NCBI RefSeq assembly: GCF_900113645.1
Contig: NZ_FOQC01000007.1
Location: forward strand, 1 to 64,000
Origin: Trichococcus flocculiformis
GTDB taxonomy: Bacteria > Bacillota > Bacilli > Lactobacillales > Aerococcaceae
Length of the DNA stretch: 64,000 bases
Direction of reading: 5' to 3'
Positions within the stretch are counted from its first letter, which is position 1; every line of letters starts with the position of its first letter. Position numbers and translations under genes: made by a program. Below are positions 45,207 through 55,834 of the stretch, one piece after another. Under the pieces are notes generated by a model. That model ran no database searches. It saw only the letters and a program-made list of their open reading frames with translations, and was not told the origin of the DNA.

Positions 45207-47954
45207 ATGAAGAAAACCTATGCCATTGTCGATCTTGAGACAACGGGATCCAGCTTCAAACGAGGGGATCGGATCATTCAATTCGGATGCACCTTGCTTC
45301 AGGCCGACGAAATAATTCAGGAAATCAATATAACCATCAATCCCGGCAGGAAAATACCGGATATCATTGAGAAGTTGACCGGAATCAAGAATAAGGATGT
45401 AAAAGAGGCCCCTTATTTTGAAGATGTATGTGACTTCATCTACAACACGTTGGAGGGTTGCATCTTTGTGGCGCATAACGTACATTTTGATTACCATTTT
45501 TTGGACAGTTCTCTTCGGGAAGTCGGTATGCCGCCGCTCTCGCTGCCCGCAATGGATACAGTAGAGTTGACGAAGATCCTTTATCCAACCTTGTCCAGCT
45601 ATCGGTTAGGAGACTTATCGAACTACTTCGTTCTGACGCATGATAATGCCCACGATGCCGCAAGCGATGCTCACGCCACTGCGGAACTCTTTTTACAATT
45701 GAAAAAAAAAGCCAATAACTTACCGTTGGTCACACTGGAAAAATTAAATTTTTTGTCAGCGCATTGTCAGGTGGACAACGACTCCTTTTTCCATGAAAGT
45801 TATGAGACCGCCAAAGAGATACGCTCTCCGCTCCCGCAGCAAATCTACGTCAAAAATGGATTAGCGTTAAAGGAAAAGGAAATACTCTCGGAACAGACTG
45901 CTTACAGAGAAAAAGAAGTGACTGACTTCTCTAAAGTGGCCGTAAGGTTGATGGAAAATCAAGGGCTGGAAATTCGTGCGGAGCAGCTAGAGATGATGCA
46001 ATCACTTTTTAGCTTCCACCAGGCAGAAACAGCCCTAAATCTGGCGATCGAAGCTGCGCCTGGCATCGGAAAAACCTTGGCCTATCTATTGCCTGCAGCT
46101 TATCAGGCTACACCAAAAAACAAAGTGCTCATCAGTACCTCGACGTTGCTTTTGCAAGAACAGATCATGGATGACGAAATAACCCGTTTGCGCAAAATGC
46201 TGCCCTTCGAGTTGCAGGTCAGCTCATTGAAGGGTAAGACGAATATCATCCATCTGGAGAAATTAGCTGCTTTGGCTTTAGGGTCTCTCACCAAAAGAGA
46301 ATCGTTGATCATGATGAGTGTCTTTGTCTGGTTGACCGAAACGGAATCCGGCGATATCAGCGAATTGAGCCAAGCACAGAATTTTGACTTCTTATGGGAA
46401 AAACTGACATTTGAGAGCCACGAGGCCCCTTTAAAAGGGAAATGGGCCAATGATGATTTCTTCGCCTTCAATAACAAAAAAGCAGAACAATCCAGTCTGA
46501 TCGTCACGAACCATTCCTTTTTGAGTCATCACATCGATGATTTGGCTATTTTTGACCAAACTGAGTCCATAGACTTGATTCTCGACGAAGCGCATCAGTT
46601 TCCGCGCGTCTACCAAGATGCACACAAAAAAACGGTAGCCTTGTCCATTCTGAAACGCCGTTTGAAGCGATTCGGCTACTTCCTGAGGGACTTTCGGGAG
46701 GCGATAGAAAAGGATGCCAATGGCGATTCTTTGGACTATGATTTGTTCAATCTGGAATTCGCGATCGATCAACTGTACCAGGAATGTGCCTATTCAGAAG
46801 AAGTATTGATGCGTTCGCTTATCCACGAGGTTGGAGAAAAAGGCGAAGTTTATCTTGATGAGAATTTTCAACTTGAGAACGGAACGAAGAATATATACAA
46901 GAAAATTCACCGGTACATACTGGAGGCCAGACTAGCTGCGATGCGTTGCCTGGACAAATCCTGCTTGAGGAATGATCCGGTCATGTGGCCGCGCGCAAAG
47001 GCGTTGCTGGATGACTTGGACACGGTACAGGTCAATCTGCAATATTTTTTCCAAGAGCGCGCAGGTACGTATCATGTGCTGCACTTTGCTTGGGATAAGG
47101 ATCTGCTTTCACTGGAAATCGAAACAAACCAGATTGATTATTCCGGAGAAATCCATTCTAAAATCAAGGACCGATTCAAAAGGACAGTATATTTAAGTTC
47201 GACACTCAAAGTGGATAAATCGCTTGATTATTTCAAGAACAAAATCGGTGAAGCTGAATTGCAGGAAGGGCATTTTGATTCACCCTATAACTTAAGTGAG
47301 CGGTTGCGGATTTTCCTTCCGGATGACATTACAGCCATTACGTGCTTGGATGATAAACGAGCAGCCAGCCAGATTGTTTTAACGTTGCGGGAAATCGTAC
47401 TCCCGCAACAGCGCAAAGCTTTAGTTCTGTTTACATCCAACCGCTTGCTCGAAGAGGTCCATAACCAACTCAAAAATGTTGTATCTGCTGAATTTGCTGG
47501 GACGGAAATACTGGCTCAAGGATTTTCCGGTAGCCGAAGAAGGATGCACAATCGATTCATGTCAGCCGATGCGGCAATCTTGCTGGGCTCGGCTTCGTAC
47601 TGGGAAGGCATAGATTTTTCAGATCAGGCAGTCGAAATTCTGGTGATCACCAGACTGCCGTTCGATCCCCCGCATCGCCCTGAAAGTGTTGCGTTTCAAG
47701 CCTACCATCAGGATCAAGGAAAGAAGGCGTTCTATGAAGAATTTCTGCCGCGAGCGATGATCCGTCTGAAACAGGGTATCGGCAGACTCGTGCGCTCCAG
47801 GAATGCCAGAGGTGTCGTCATTTGCCTGGACGACAGATTGATCAAAAGTAATTATTCCAAACGTATGCAACTAATGCTTCCGGAGGGCGTAGGGATCAAA
47901 GTAGCCGATCATGATGAAATAAAGACGGAAATTCAGGAATTTCTGAAAAAATAA
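45207..47954 (+). CDS. dinG: DinG-family helicase with N-terminal 3'-5' exonuclease domain
   Basis: 915 residues. The N-terminal DnaQ-like exonuclease domain (about 1-170) has DLETTG (9-14) and the HNVHFDYHFL and HDAASDAHATAELF blocks. The XPD-like helicase follows with APGIGKT (284-290), DEAH (460-463), SASYWEGIDF and QGIGRLVR. The four iron-sulfur cysteines of Escherichia coli DinG are not evident, as in other Gram-positive forms, some of which act as nucleases. No LexA box is visible upstream despite the gene name. Confidence 0.93.
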   Translation: MKKTYAIVDLETTGSSFKRGDRIIQFGCTLLQADEIIQEINITINPGRKIPDIIEKLTGIKNKDVKEAPYFEDVCDFIYNTLEGCIFVAHNVHFDYHFLDSSLREVGMPPLSLPAMDTVELTKILYPTLSSYRLGDLSNYFVLTHDNAHDAASDAHATAELFLQLKKKANNLPLVTLEKLNFLSAHCQVDNDSFFHESYETAKEIRSPLPQQIYVKNGLALKEKEILSEQTAYREKEVTDFSKVAVRLMENQGLEIRAEQLEMMQSLFSFHQAETALNLAIEAAPGIGKTLAYLLPAAYQATPKNKVLISTSTLLLQEQIMDDEITRLRKMLPFELQVSSLKGKTNIIHLEKLAALALGSLTKRESLIMMSVFVWLTETESGDISELSQAQNFDFLWEKLTFESHEAPLKGKWANDDFFAFNNKKAEQSSLIVTNHSFLSHHIDDLAIFDQTESIDLILDEAHQFPRVYQDAHKKTVALSILKRRLKRFGYFLRDFREAIEKDANGDSLDYDLFNLEFAIDQLYQECAYSEEVLMRSLIHEVGEKGEVYLDENFQLENGTKNIYKKIHRYILEARLAAMRCLDKSCLRNDPVMWPRAKALLDDLDTVQVNLQYFFQERAGTYHVLHFAWDKDLLSLEIETNQIDYSGEIHSKIKDRFKRTVYLSSTLKVDKSLDYFKNKIGEAELQEGHFDSPYNLSERLRIFLPDDITAITCLDDKRAASQIVLTLREIVLPQQRKALVLFTSNRLLEEVHNQLKNVVSAEFAGTEILAQGFSGSRRRMHNRFMSADAAILLGSASYWEGIDFSDQAVEILVITRLPFDPPHRPESVAFQAYHQDQGKKAFYEEFLPRAMIRLKQGIGRLVRSRNARGVVICLDDRLIKSNYSKRMQLMLPEGVGIKVADHDEIKTEIQEFLKK

Positions 47955-48051
47955 TGCGGTGGGATATTCCCTCAGCTTGCAGTTTAAGGTATCATTAATA
48001 ATTAGGTGAGATTGCAATAAGGTTTCAAACAAAGATAAGGAAGTGGAAGAT

Positions 48052-48528
48052 GTGAAGAAGAATATCATTGTTGGGGCGATTGTGATTCTTTTCCTGATGA
48101 TCGTCAGTTCCTACACGATATTTTACCGAAGCCAGCAACCGATGCTGCAGGCGCAGAAAGAAGCAACCGCCATTGCCGAGGAGAACGCCAACATCCAAAA
48201 AGTCCAAGATTTTTATTGGTACAATGGATCAGAGACGTATTTTACACTGGCTGGCATCGATGGCAACAATGAAGAATTATATGTCATCATTAAAAAAGAC
48301 GGCGGTGAAACCACTGTCCTGAACACTGCGGAAGTCGTCACCGAAAGTGAAGCTAAATCAATCACTCAGGCGGATAAGAAGCCTGAACGGATTCTGGAGG
48401 CAAGACTGGGGATAGAGAACGAAGAACCGGTATGGGAAGTCACCTACAAAAATGCAAATGATACGATTGGGTACTATTTGATATCCGCTATTTCTGGTAA
48501 ATGGCTCAAAGATATAGAAAACATATAA
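48052..48528 (+). CDS. ypmB: YpmB-like membrane-anchored protein (DUF5590)
   Basis: 158 residues: one N-terminal membrane helix (about 4-22, IIVGAIVILFLMIVSSYTIF), then an extracellular domain with two PepSY-like halves, YFTLAGIDGNNEELYVIIKKD and PVWEVTYKNANDTIGYYLI. Function unknown. GTG 48052 is preferred because AAGGAAG is about 9 bases upstream; GTG 48043 sits on that site. It comes between dinG and aspB as in Bacillus. Confidence 0.8.
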   Translation: MKKNIIVGAIVILFLMIVSSYTIFYRSQQPMLQAQKEATAIAEENANIQKVQDFYWYNGSETYFTLAGIDGNNEELYVIIKKDGGETTVLNTAEVVTESEAKSITQADKKPERILEARLGIENEEPVWEVTYKNANDTIGYYLISAISGKWLKDIENI

Positions 48529-48543
48529 ATTGGAGTGATTGAG

Positions 48544-49734
48544 ATGGTAAAAATTTCTGAAAGAATGAATAAAATAAGCGAATCCCCTACATTGGCGACG
48601 TCAGCTAAAGTCAACGTCATGAAAGCGCAAGGAAAGGATATCCTTAACTTGACAGTAGGAGAACCAGACTTCGATACGCACGCTTCCATTCTGAATGCCG
48701 CAGTAGAAGCAATCCAATCAAACAAAGCAAACCACTACACCCCGACTGCCGGTATCCTGCCATTGCGTCAAGCGATTGTGGATTATCATCAGAAATATGA
48801 CGGAGTCACTTACGCCGTCAATCAGGTCATCGTGACTGAAGGGGCCAAAAATGCTTTGTTTGCTTTATTCCAAGTCATTCTTAATCCCGGAGATGAAGTC
48901 ATCGTTCCTGCGCCATACTGGGTAAGTTATACCGAACAGATCAAACTGGCTGGCGGCGTCAACGTTCTTGTCGAAACAGCACCTGAAAAAGGCTTTAAAC
49001 TCACTGTGGAAGATCTGGAAAAACATCGCACCGAAAAAACGGTTGCTTTGCTTTTAAATTCGCCGTCGAACCCGACCGGTATGATCTACACGCCTGAAGA
49101 ATTGAAGGCGATCGGCGAGTGGGCGGTTGAACACGACGTCTTGATCATTGCCGATGAAATATACTACCGACTGACTTATAACGGGAACAACGCCATCTCA
49201 ATCGCTTCACTTTCAGAAGAAATCAAGAACCAGACCATCATCATCAACGGTATATCCAAAACCTACGCCATGACGGGCTGGAGAATCGGATATGCAATCG
49301 GAAATGCGGAAATCATCAGTAAAATGATTGAGCTATCCAGTCATTCGACAAGCAATCCTGCCGGACCGAGCCAATATGGCGCGTTGGCTGCATTAACCGG
49401 ACCGCAAGACTTTGTAGAGGAAATGCGCGCAGCGTTCGAAGCACGCCTGAACTTCTTCTATCCGCTCGTAGCGAGCATCCCTGGGTTTAAGGTAACCAAA
49501 CCTCAAGGAGCTTTTTACCTGTTCCCGAACGTGAAGGAAGCCGCCGAAATGTGCGGGTTTAAAGAAGTCAAAGACTTTACATTGGCTCTGATCGAGGAAG
49601 CAAATGTCGCGTTGGTTTCAGGTGATGGTTTTGGATACCCTGATTACGCCAGAATAAGTTACACTGTCAGGGAAGAACTACTTGCAGAAGCAGTAGATCG
49701 CATCAAAAAATTTATCGAAACCCATAAAAAGTAA
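48544..49734 (+). CDS. aspB: Pyridoxal phosphate-dependent aspartate aminotransferase
   Basis: 396 residues, class I aminotransferase. Lys239 in GISKTYAMTGWRIGY binds pyridoxal phosphate; NLTVGEPDFDTH near the start, NSPSNPTGMIYT and YARISY are typical. It transfers amino groups between aspartate and 2-oxoglutarate. It sits before asnS, so it may be linked with aspartate and asparagine supply. ATG 48544 with TTGGAGTGAT upstream. Confidence 0.95.
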   Translation: MVKISERMNKISESPTLATSAKVNVMKAQGKDILNLTVGEPDFDTHASILNAAVEAIQSNKANHYTPTAGILPLRQAIVDYHQKYDGVTYAVNQVIVTEGAKNALFALFQVILNPGDEVIVPAPYWVSYTEQIKLAGGVNVLVETAPEKGFKLTVEDLEKHRTEKTVALLLNSPSNPTGMIYTPEELKAIGEWAVEHDVLIIADEIYYRLTYNGNNAISIASLSEEIKNQTIIINGISKTYAMTGWRIGYAIGNAEIISKMIELSSHSTSNPAGPSQYGALAALTGPQDFVEEMRAAFEARLNFFYPLVASIPGFKVTKPQGAFYLFPNVKEAAEMCGFKEVKDFTLALIEEANVALVSGDGFGYPDYARISYTVREELLAEAVDRIKKFIETHKK

Positions 49735-49762
49735 CCTTTTTTGGGAAAAGGAGTAGACCATA

Positions 49763-51061
49763 TTGACACTTATCACAATGGACCAAGCGAAAGCATATGT
49801 AGGGCAAGAGATTTCCATCGGTGCTTGGGTAACCAACAAAAGAAGCAGCGGGAAAATCGCTTTCCTGCAACTTCGTGACGGCTCCCATTATTTCCAAGGC
49901 ATCGTTTTGAAAAACGATGTCGGCCAAGAATTGTTCGACGTAGCAAAATCACTGACGCAAGAAACTTCTTTGATCGTCAAAGGCATTATCCAGGAAGATA
50001 CCCGCTCGAAGCTTGGATACGAATTGCTCGTAACCGGCATCGAAGTGCTGGGAGAAAGCCAAGATTATCCGATCACGCCTAAAGAGCACGGAACAGATTT
50101 CCTGATGGACCATCGTCATCTATGGCTGCGTTCATCCAGACAGCACGCCATCATGAAGATCCGTAATGAAATCATCCGCGCAACTTATGAATTCTTTAAT
50201 CAAGAAGGATTCATCAAGGTGGACCCGCCGATTCTGACCGGCAGTGCGCCGGAAGGGACGACCGAGCTGTTCCACACCAAGTATTTTGATGAGGAAGCTT
50301 ACTTGTCCCAGAGTGGGCAGTTGTATATGGAAGCAGCTGCAATGGCCTTCGGAAAAGTATTTTCATTCGGGCCGACTTTCCGGGCCGAAAAATCGAAGAC
50401 ACGCCGCCATCTGATCGAATTCTGGATGATGGAGCCGGAAATGGCCTTCATGCATCAGGACCAAAGTCTGGAAGTCCAAGAAAAATATGTCGCTTATCTG
50501 GTCCAGTCGGTGCTGGATAATTGTGATATCTACTTGGATACGCTGGAGCGCGACAAAGAATTGCTGAAAAAATATACACAATTACCTTATGAGCGCATCA
50601 GCTACGACGATGCTGTAGCTTTATTGAACGCAAACGGATTTGATGATATCGTCTGGGGTGACGATTTCGGCTCGCCTCACGAAACCTTTATCGCAAATCA
50701 GTCTGATAGACCTGTATTCATCCTAAATTACCCGAAAGCAATCAAGCCTTTTTACATGAAAGAACATCCGGATCGTCCGGAAGTCGTTCTGTGCGCGGAT
50801 ATGATCGCTCCGGAAGGGTACGGTGAAATAATCGGCGGCAGCGAACGTGAAGTGGACTATCAGCGCTTAAGCGAACAGATAGAAAAGTTCGGCCTGAGCA
50901 AGGAAGACTATTCATGGTACCTGGATCTGCGCAAATACGGTTCAGTACCGCATTCCGGATTCGGATTGGGACTCGAAAGAATGGTTACCTGGATCTCCGG
51001 AACCGAACATATCCGTGAGTCGATTCCGTTCCCTCGTCTACTGAACAGAATCTACCCATAA
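49763..51061 (+). CDS. asnS: Asparagine-tRNA ligase
   Basis: 432 residues, class IIb synthetase. The N-terminal OB anticodon-binding domain (about 10-110) is followed by the catalytic domain with motif 2 [21 protein letters not shown] and motif 3 [13 protein letters not shown]. The start is probably TTG 49763, ten bases after AAAGGAG; the ATG at 49778 is too far from that site. A hairpin with a T tract follows. Confidence 0.95.
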   Translation: MTLITMDQAKAYVGQEISIGAWVTNKRSSGKIAFLQLRDGSHYFQGIVLKNDVGQELFDVAKSLTQETSLIVKGIIQEDTRSKLGYELLVTGIEVLGESQDYPITPKEHGTDFLMDHRHLWLRSSRQHAIMKIRNEIIRATYEFFNQEGFIKVDPPILTGSAPEGTTELFHTKYFDEEAYLSQSGQLYMEAAAMAFGKVFSFGPTFRAEKSKTRRHLIEFWMMEPEMAFMHQDQSLEVQEKYVAYLVQSVLDNCDIYLDTLERDKELLKKYTQLPYERISYDDAVALLNANGFDDIVWGDDFGSPHETFIANQSDRPVFILNYPKAIKPFYMKEHPDRPEVVLCADMIAPEGYGEIIGGSEREVDYQRLSEQIEKFGLSKEDYSWYLDLRKYGSVPHSGFGLGLERMVTWISGTEHIRESIPFPRLLNRIYP

Positions 51062-51103
51062 TAACAGGGGATGTCACGAGTCTGAATGCAATCAAAACAG
51101 AAT

Positions 51104-51144
51104 GGGAGTGGGGCAAATAGCAGCTATTTGTTCCGCTTCCTTTT
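51104..51144 (+). terminator. G-U rich terminator between asnS and dnaD
   Basis: A 17-bp stem pairs 51104-51120 with 51124-51140 over a CAG loop, four of the pairs being G-U, followed by TTTT. Confidence 0.75.
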
Positions 51145-51168
51145 ACTCTGAAGGAGTTTATCAATATA

Positions 51169-51876
51169 ATGTCATACAACGAATTAACCAAATGGATCGA
51201 ATCTGGCCAGACGCTGATTCCAAATTTTTTGCTGCAGAATTACAAAAGGATCGGGCTTACCGATACAGAATTCATTTTTGTGCTCCAGCTGAAAGCTTAC
51301 ATCGATAAGAACATCCCGTTTCCGAATCTGGCGTTGATTGCTGAAAATATGGGTATTGCCGAAAAGGATGTCTTTTCCTTGCTGCATAATCTGATGCAGA
51401 AGCAAATGATTTTGATGGAGACGAAAAATGATCTCGCCGGCAAAGTGGAGGACTCCTATTCCTTGGATCCGATCTATCAACGGCTATTTCAATTGATGGA
51501 ACGTTCCGAGAAAAAGCAGCCCATCCAGCAGCAGGAGAAGAATATCATGACCATGTTCGAGCAGGAATTCGGGCGGAACTTATCGCCCATCGAGATGCAG
51601 ACCATTGCAAGCTGGATCGATATGGACCACTATCCGCTCGAATTGATCGAATCAGCTCTAAAAGAAGCGGTATTGAATCGCGTTTACAGCCTGAAATACA
51701 TCGACCGCATTCTATTGGCTTGGGAGAAGAAAAACATCAAAAGCGTAAAAGATTTGGTCCAACAGCAATCGACGCGGCCTCAAAGCAATCAGGATAAGTT
51801 TGATGAAAAAGCGAGAACGGATGCACCGATGGAAGTGCCGTTGTACAATTGGCTGGACACTGACGCGGACGCATAG
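51169..51876 (+). CDS. dnaD: DnaD-like replication/primosome protein
   Basis: 235 residues. The N-terminal winged helix (about 1-100) and the C-terminal DnaD/DnaB2 domain (about 130-200, FEQEFGRNLSPIEMQTIASWI and VYSLKYIDRILLAWEKK) match DnaD, which loads the replicative helicase with DnaA, DnaB and DnaI. TGAAGGAG lies before the ATG. nth follows after 12 bases, a fixed pair in Firmicutes. Confidence 0.93.
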   Translation: MSYNELTKWIESGQTLIPNFLLQNYKRIGLTDTEFIFVLQLKAYIDKNIPFPNLALIAENMGIAEKDVFSLLHNLMQKQMILMETKNDLAGKVEDSYSLDPIYQRLFQLMERSEKKQPIQQQEKNIMTMFEQEFGRNLSPIEMQTIASWIDMDHYPLELIESALKEAVLNRVYSLKYIDRILLAWEKKNIKSVKDLVQQQSTRPQSNQDKFDEKARTDAPMEVPLYNWLDTDADA

Positions 51877-51888
51877 ATGGGGTGAAAT

Positions 51889-52536
51889 ATGTTATCGAAA
51901 AGAAAGACGGTAGAAGCGCTGGATGAAATGGCGGTGCTGTTCCCGAATGCGCAATGTGAATTGCTGCACCGGAACGTGTTTCAGCTGTTGATTGCGACAC
52001 TCCTCAGCGCCCAGGCAACAGATGTTTCCGTCAACAAAGTTACGCCAAGCCTGTTCGACCGCTTCTCCACGCCCGAGGCTTTCGTTGCGGCCCCGCTCGA
52101 GTCGATCATGCAAGAAATCAGGACAATCGGTTTATACCGGACCAAAGCTGCCAATATCCAAAAATGCTGCAAAATGCTGCTGGAGGACTTCGGCGGCGAA
52201 GTGCCGCGCACGCTTGAGGAACTGACCAAGTTGCCCGGAGTGGGGCGCAAAACAGCAAATGTCGTCATGAGTGTCGGATTCCATATCCCAGCAATCGCGG
52301 TGGATACCCATGTGGAACGGATATCGAAACGTCTGCGCATAGCTCCTCAGAAAGCATCGGTTTTGGAAGTGGAAGAGTTACTGATGAAGAAGATTCCGAA
52401 GGAACGCTGGTCTGATGCCCATCACCAGATGATTTTCTTCGGCAGGTACCATTGCACAGCCCGAAATCCTAAGTGTGAAGTTTGCCCCCTGCTTTCGATG
52501 TGCCAGGAAGGGCAGAAGCGTTTGGGTTTGAAATGA
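51889..52536 (+). CDS. nth: Endonuclease III
   Basis: 215 residues. Helix-hairpin-helix LPGVGRKTANVV with catalytic Lys121, Asp139 in AVDTHVERI, and four cysteines for the [4Fe-4S] cluster at 189, 196, 199 and 205 (C-x6-C-x2-C-x5-C). It removes oxidised pyrimidines from DNA. GGGGTGAAAT precedes the ATG. It ends at a bidirectional terminator shared with pbp1A. Confidence 0.97.
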   Translation: MLSKRKTVEALDEMAVLFPNAQCELLHRNVFQLLIATLLSAQATDVSVNKVTPSLFDRFSTPEAFVAAPLESIMQEIRTIGLYRTKAANIQKCCKMLLEDFGGEVPRTLEELTKLPGVGRKTANVVMSVGFHIPAIAVDTHVERISKRLRIAPQKASVLEVEELLMKKIPKERWSDAHHQMIFFGRYHCTARNPKCEVCPLLSMCQEGQKRLGLK

Positions 52537-52567
52537 AACGGATCCGAGTAGCTTTCGGCATCCGGAA

Positions 52568-52618
52568 CAAAAAAACAGCCAGCTCCTTTATCAAATCGGG
52601 AGCTGGCTGTTTTTTTTA
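52568..52618. terminator. Bidirectional terminator between nth and pbp1A
   Basis: AAAAAAACAGCCAGCTCC pairs with GGGAGCTGGCTGTTTTTTTT. The pbp1A stop codon lies within the terminal T run. Confidence 0.93.
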
Positions 52619-55180
52619 TGGATTCTGGTTTGTTTCTTCGTCATCTTGTGCATCGGAGGATGCTTGATCGTTTTCCGCTGAAGAGCTGGATGATGAAGAT
52701 GATGAGGAGTCGCTTGATGCCTTGTCTTCATCTTGGTCATCCTCTTCGGATGATTCTTGCGCCGGATCGGCGATGGTCAACTGGATGGAAGAAGCCGGTG
52801 AGGTGCTTGAACCGACTTTAACAATCAGGGAAATCGTAATTGTGCCTTTATCAGGATTAGCAATGACGACTTTGGTATCTGTTGTCGCTTCGGAAGCACC
52901 GCCTGCCGTCACTGTGTATTGTGCTTGTGCATTGGAATCGATGCCGCTGGCTGAGTATTTATCCCATTCTATGGTCAGTTCGTCTTTATCTGCATTGTAG
53001 CTGGCTTTCAAGCCGGATGGCGCCAACAATGTCACGCCATATTTCTTGGAAATGGCAGTAGGTTCTGTTCCTTTTACGAAAAGCTCTGTGGCAATCAGGT
53101 TGCTCGGCGTATTTGGACCGGGCTTCATGATCGGATCCGTGTATTTTTCGATCGAGACTTGACTGACTGATGTGGGCAGCGTCCAATCGGCATAATCGGT
53201 GTTCTCGGATACGTAGGACATCAACTCACGATAAATATCACGCGTCAGACTTTGCGTCTCGTAATCCAAAAAGTTTCCGTATTCCTTGGAATTGTCATAA
53301 CCGACCCAAACCGAAATGGAGTAGCTTGTAGAATAGCCGGCAAACCAAGCATCCGGAGCAGCATAAGGCACGTTTGTCCCGCCGACTGCGACCAACTCCT
53401 CATCTGTGTAGTTGGTTGTCCCTGTTTTGCCGGCCTGAGGCAAACCGGATATCTGGGCGTTCTTTGCTGTCCCTTCAGTGATGACGTCCTTCAGCATATC
53501 GGTGATCATGTAGGCTGTGGACTCTTTCATCGCCTCCGTTCCGTTCGGTTCGAAGGTGAATTCTTCTCCTTCCGCAGTCGTTACGGATTGAACCGTATAA
53601 GGCTCGTAGTATGTGCCTCCGTTGGCGAAGGCTGCATAAGCCGCGGAAAGCTCAATCGGTGTCGCTTCACCACCGATGGCATTGGATTCGACCAAATACT
53701 CTTGGCCATCGTTCGTGATCGTAATGCCTAATTTCTGCAGAAAAGAAAAGGCATTATCCGCACCGACTTCCTGGAAAGTCTTCAGTGCTGGGATGTTGCG
53801 CGAATCAACCAATGCTTCGCGGACAGTCTGATCACCTTTGTACTTGTTGTCGTAGTTGTTGATTTCACTGCCGTCCGAGTAACTATATGCTTCATCAACG
53901 ACCAATGTACCGGTAGAGTAATCCAGGTATTCGATGGCCGGTCCGTAGACAGCTAATGGTTTCATCGTCGAACCGATACTGCGTTCGAGGGTGGAGGCGC
54001 GATTGAGCCCTAGCTGCACATTCTGGTTGCGTCCGCCGATGACTGCCTGGATGGCGCCGGTGTTGACATCTACCATTGAAACGCCGGTCTGCAGCAGATC
54101 ATCCGGGAATTCGATGTAATCGTAGGTGTTCACGATATCGTACAAACGTTGCTGGGCATCCATATCGAGGTTGGTTGTGATTGTCAGTCCGCCTTCGTAA
54201 ACGTCCAGGCCGGTTTTCTCCTTGACTTCATCGATGACGAGCTGAATATATGGATCGATCACCAGTGATGTATTGACGTCACCGGAGTGATCGAGTATGC
54301 TGCCCTGAATTTGGACTGTCTTCGCCTCGGCGCTTTCTTCGGCGGTAATTTTTTCGTTCTCGACCATCATGTCCAGAACAAGGTCGCGTCTGGCTTGCGT
54401 ATCCTCTGAATTGTTGATTGGGTCATACAGTGAAGGAGCTTGCGGCATGCCCGCCAAAGTGGCTGCTTCAGCAAGCGTCACATCGGTGATGGATTTGCCG
54501 AAAAAGTATTCAGCGGCCGTGCCCATGCCATACACGTTGTTTGACATATAGACTTTGTTTATGTAGAACGCCAAAATTTCGTCTTTTGTATATTCCCGTT
54601 CCAGCTGCATGGACATCCAAGCTTCCTGAGCCTTCCGCTCCAGTGTCTGGTCTTCGGAACTGGTTGAAAAAAAGGATAATTTAATCAATTGCTGGGTGAT
54701 GGTGCTTCCGCCTTGCGAGATCCCGCCCTGCTGAAGATTCGCGAACAGCGCACCGAGGATTCGGATCGGATCGACACCCTTATGATCGTAGAAGCGTTGA
54801 TCTTCTATCGATACGATGGCATCCTTCAAAACTTGCGGAATCTCCTCTGCTGTCACGACCGTGCGGGTCTGTTCGCTGCCGCCGATCGTCTTGATTTCCT
54901 CGCCGTCGAGACCCAGGATAACTGATGCTGCTGGTCCGGCCAATTTCTCCTCGGTCAGTTCGGGGGCGGAAGAGACGTAGTAGAAGAACAGGCCAGCGCC
55001 CGAAGCGAGTCCGATGATACCTAGGGCAAAAATACCGAAGATAATTTTTTTCCAGAGCGGCATCCCGTTTTTCTTCGCTTTCTTTGTTGCTTTCACAGTA
55101 CTTTTGCGAGGGCTTTTTGGTTTTCCGTTTTTCTGTTTGTTGTTTGCGCGTGATCTTGTATGATTGCCTTCATTCGGCAT
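52616..55180 (-). CDS. pbp1A: Penicillin-binding protein 1A (bifunctional transglycosylase/transpeptidase)
   Basis: 854 residues on the minus strand. A very basic cytoplasmic tail (1-43), one membrane helix (about 46-69), the GT51 glycosyltransferase with Glu126 in IEDQRFYDHKG, the transpeptidase with Ser404 (STMK), SRN and Lys585 (KTGT), a fibronectin-type III-like module (about 715-800), and a low-complexity Ser/Asp/Glu tail with a long serine run. It builds and cross-links peptidoglycan outside the membrane. ATG is the complement of 55178-55180, with AGAGGTGA upstream. It is the second gene after recU. Confidence 0.95.
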   Translation of the reverse strand: MPNEGNHTRSRANNKQKNGKPKSPRKSTVKATKKAKKNGMPLWKKIIFGIFALGIIGLASGAGLFFYYVSSAPELTEEKLAGPAASVILGLDGEEIKTIGGSEQTRTVVTAEEIPQVLKDAIVSIEDQRFYDHKGVDPIRILGALFANLQQGGISQGGSTITQQLIKLSFFSTSSEDQTLERKAQEAWMSMQLEREYTKDEILAFYINKVYMSNNVYGMGTAAEYFFGKSITDVTLAEAATLAGMPQAPSLYDPINNSEDTQARRDLVLDMMVENEKITAEESAEAKTVQIQGSILDHSGDVNTSLVIDPYIQLVIDEVKEKTGLDVYEGGLTITTNLDMDAQQRLYDIVNTYDYIEFPDDLLQTGVSMVDVNTGAIQAVIGGRNQNVQLGLNRASTLERSIGSTMKPLAVYGPAIEYLDYSTGTLVVDEAYSYSDGSEINNYDNKYKGDQTVREALVDSRNIPALKTFQEVGADNAFSFLQKLGITITNDGQEYLVESNAIGGEATPIELSAAYAAFANGGTYYEPYTVQSVTTAEGEEFTFEPNGTEAMKESTAYMITDMLKDVITEGTAKNAQISGLPQAGKTGTTNYTDEELVAVGGTNVPYAAPDAWFAGYSTSYSISVWVGYDNSKEYGNFLDYETQSLTRDIYRELMSYVSENTDYADWTLPTSVSQVSIEKYTDPIMKPGPNTPSNLIATELFVKGTEPTAISKKYGVTLLAPSGLKASYNADKDELTIEWDKYSASGIDSNAQAQYTVTAGGASEATTDTKVVIANPDKGTITISLIVKVGSSTSPASSIQLTIADPAQESSEEDDQDEDKASSDSSSSSSSSSSAENDQASSDAQDDEETNQNP

Positions 55181-55197
55181 GTGGTTCACCTCTTAAG

Positions 55198-55812
55198 TTA
55201 TTTGATAGTGCGTTCAAGCATTTTGTCCACTGCATCCAGATAATCCAATCGGGGATTGAACCCGTATGCCACTTCTATCCCGTTTTCCTCAATAAAAACC
55301 AAAGGGATCGATTTACGGCCATTATTCAATGTATTCTCCCAAAAGTCAATCAAATAGGAACTGTTCAGTAAGAAGACACGGTTGAAGACAGAAAACCGGA
55401 TCAGTACGAACGTGATTCCTCGCTGTTGGATACACCTTTTCATATGGACGATTTGATGCTCGTGGAAGTTGCTCAAGGGTATGGCTGTCTTGTTTTTTGT
55501 TTCTTTAGCCTCAAAGTCCAGATATAGCCCCTTGTAAACACCGTTATAGTCGGTAGTGGAGGACTGACGATAGTAGGCTTCTTTGATGACGGCGGCACTT
55601 CTTTTGGGGTAATCCACCTTTACGACTTGGATAGGCGTCGGTTTTTTATGGATGACAGCTTTTCCTGATGAAAGGTAATGCTCATTGCTGCTGTTGATTT
55701 CTTCTTCAAGCGTCATACCCCGGTTGCTGTATATGAATTCTTTTTTCTTTGCAGTTTTCGGTAACCGCGACTCGGCATGGAACTTTTTGCCGTTCGGATA
55801 ATTTACGGCCAC
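55198..55812 (-). CDS. recU: Holliday junction resolvase RecU
   Basis: 204 residues on the minus strand. YPNGKKF at the start, SNRGMTLEEEI, and the nuclease core DFEAKETKNKTAIPLSNFHEHQI with its Asp, Glu and Lys are typical. It resolves Holliday junctions in Gram-positive bacteria together with RuvAB. The start is taken as GTG (complement of 55810-55812), seven bases after GGGGGTG; a TTG at 55818 lies too close to that site. recU-pbp1A is a conserved pair. Confidence 0.95.
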   Translation of the reverse strand: MAVNYPNGKKFHAESRLPKTAKKKEFIYSNRGMTLEEEINSSNEHYLSSGKAVIHKKPTPIQVVKVDYPKRSAAVIKEAYYRQSSTTDYNGVYKGLYLDFEAKETKNKTAIPLSNFHEHQIVHMKRCIQQRGITFVLIRFSVFNRVFLLNSSYLIDFWENTLNNGRKSIPLVFIEENGIEVAYGFNPRLDYLDAVDKMLERTIK

Positions 55813-55834
55813 TGGCAATCACCCCCATTGAATG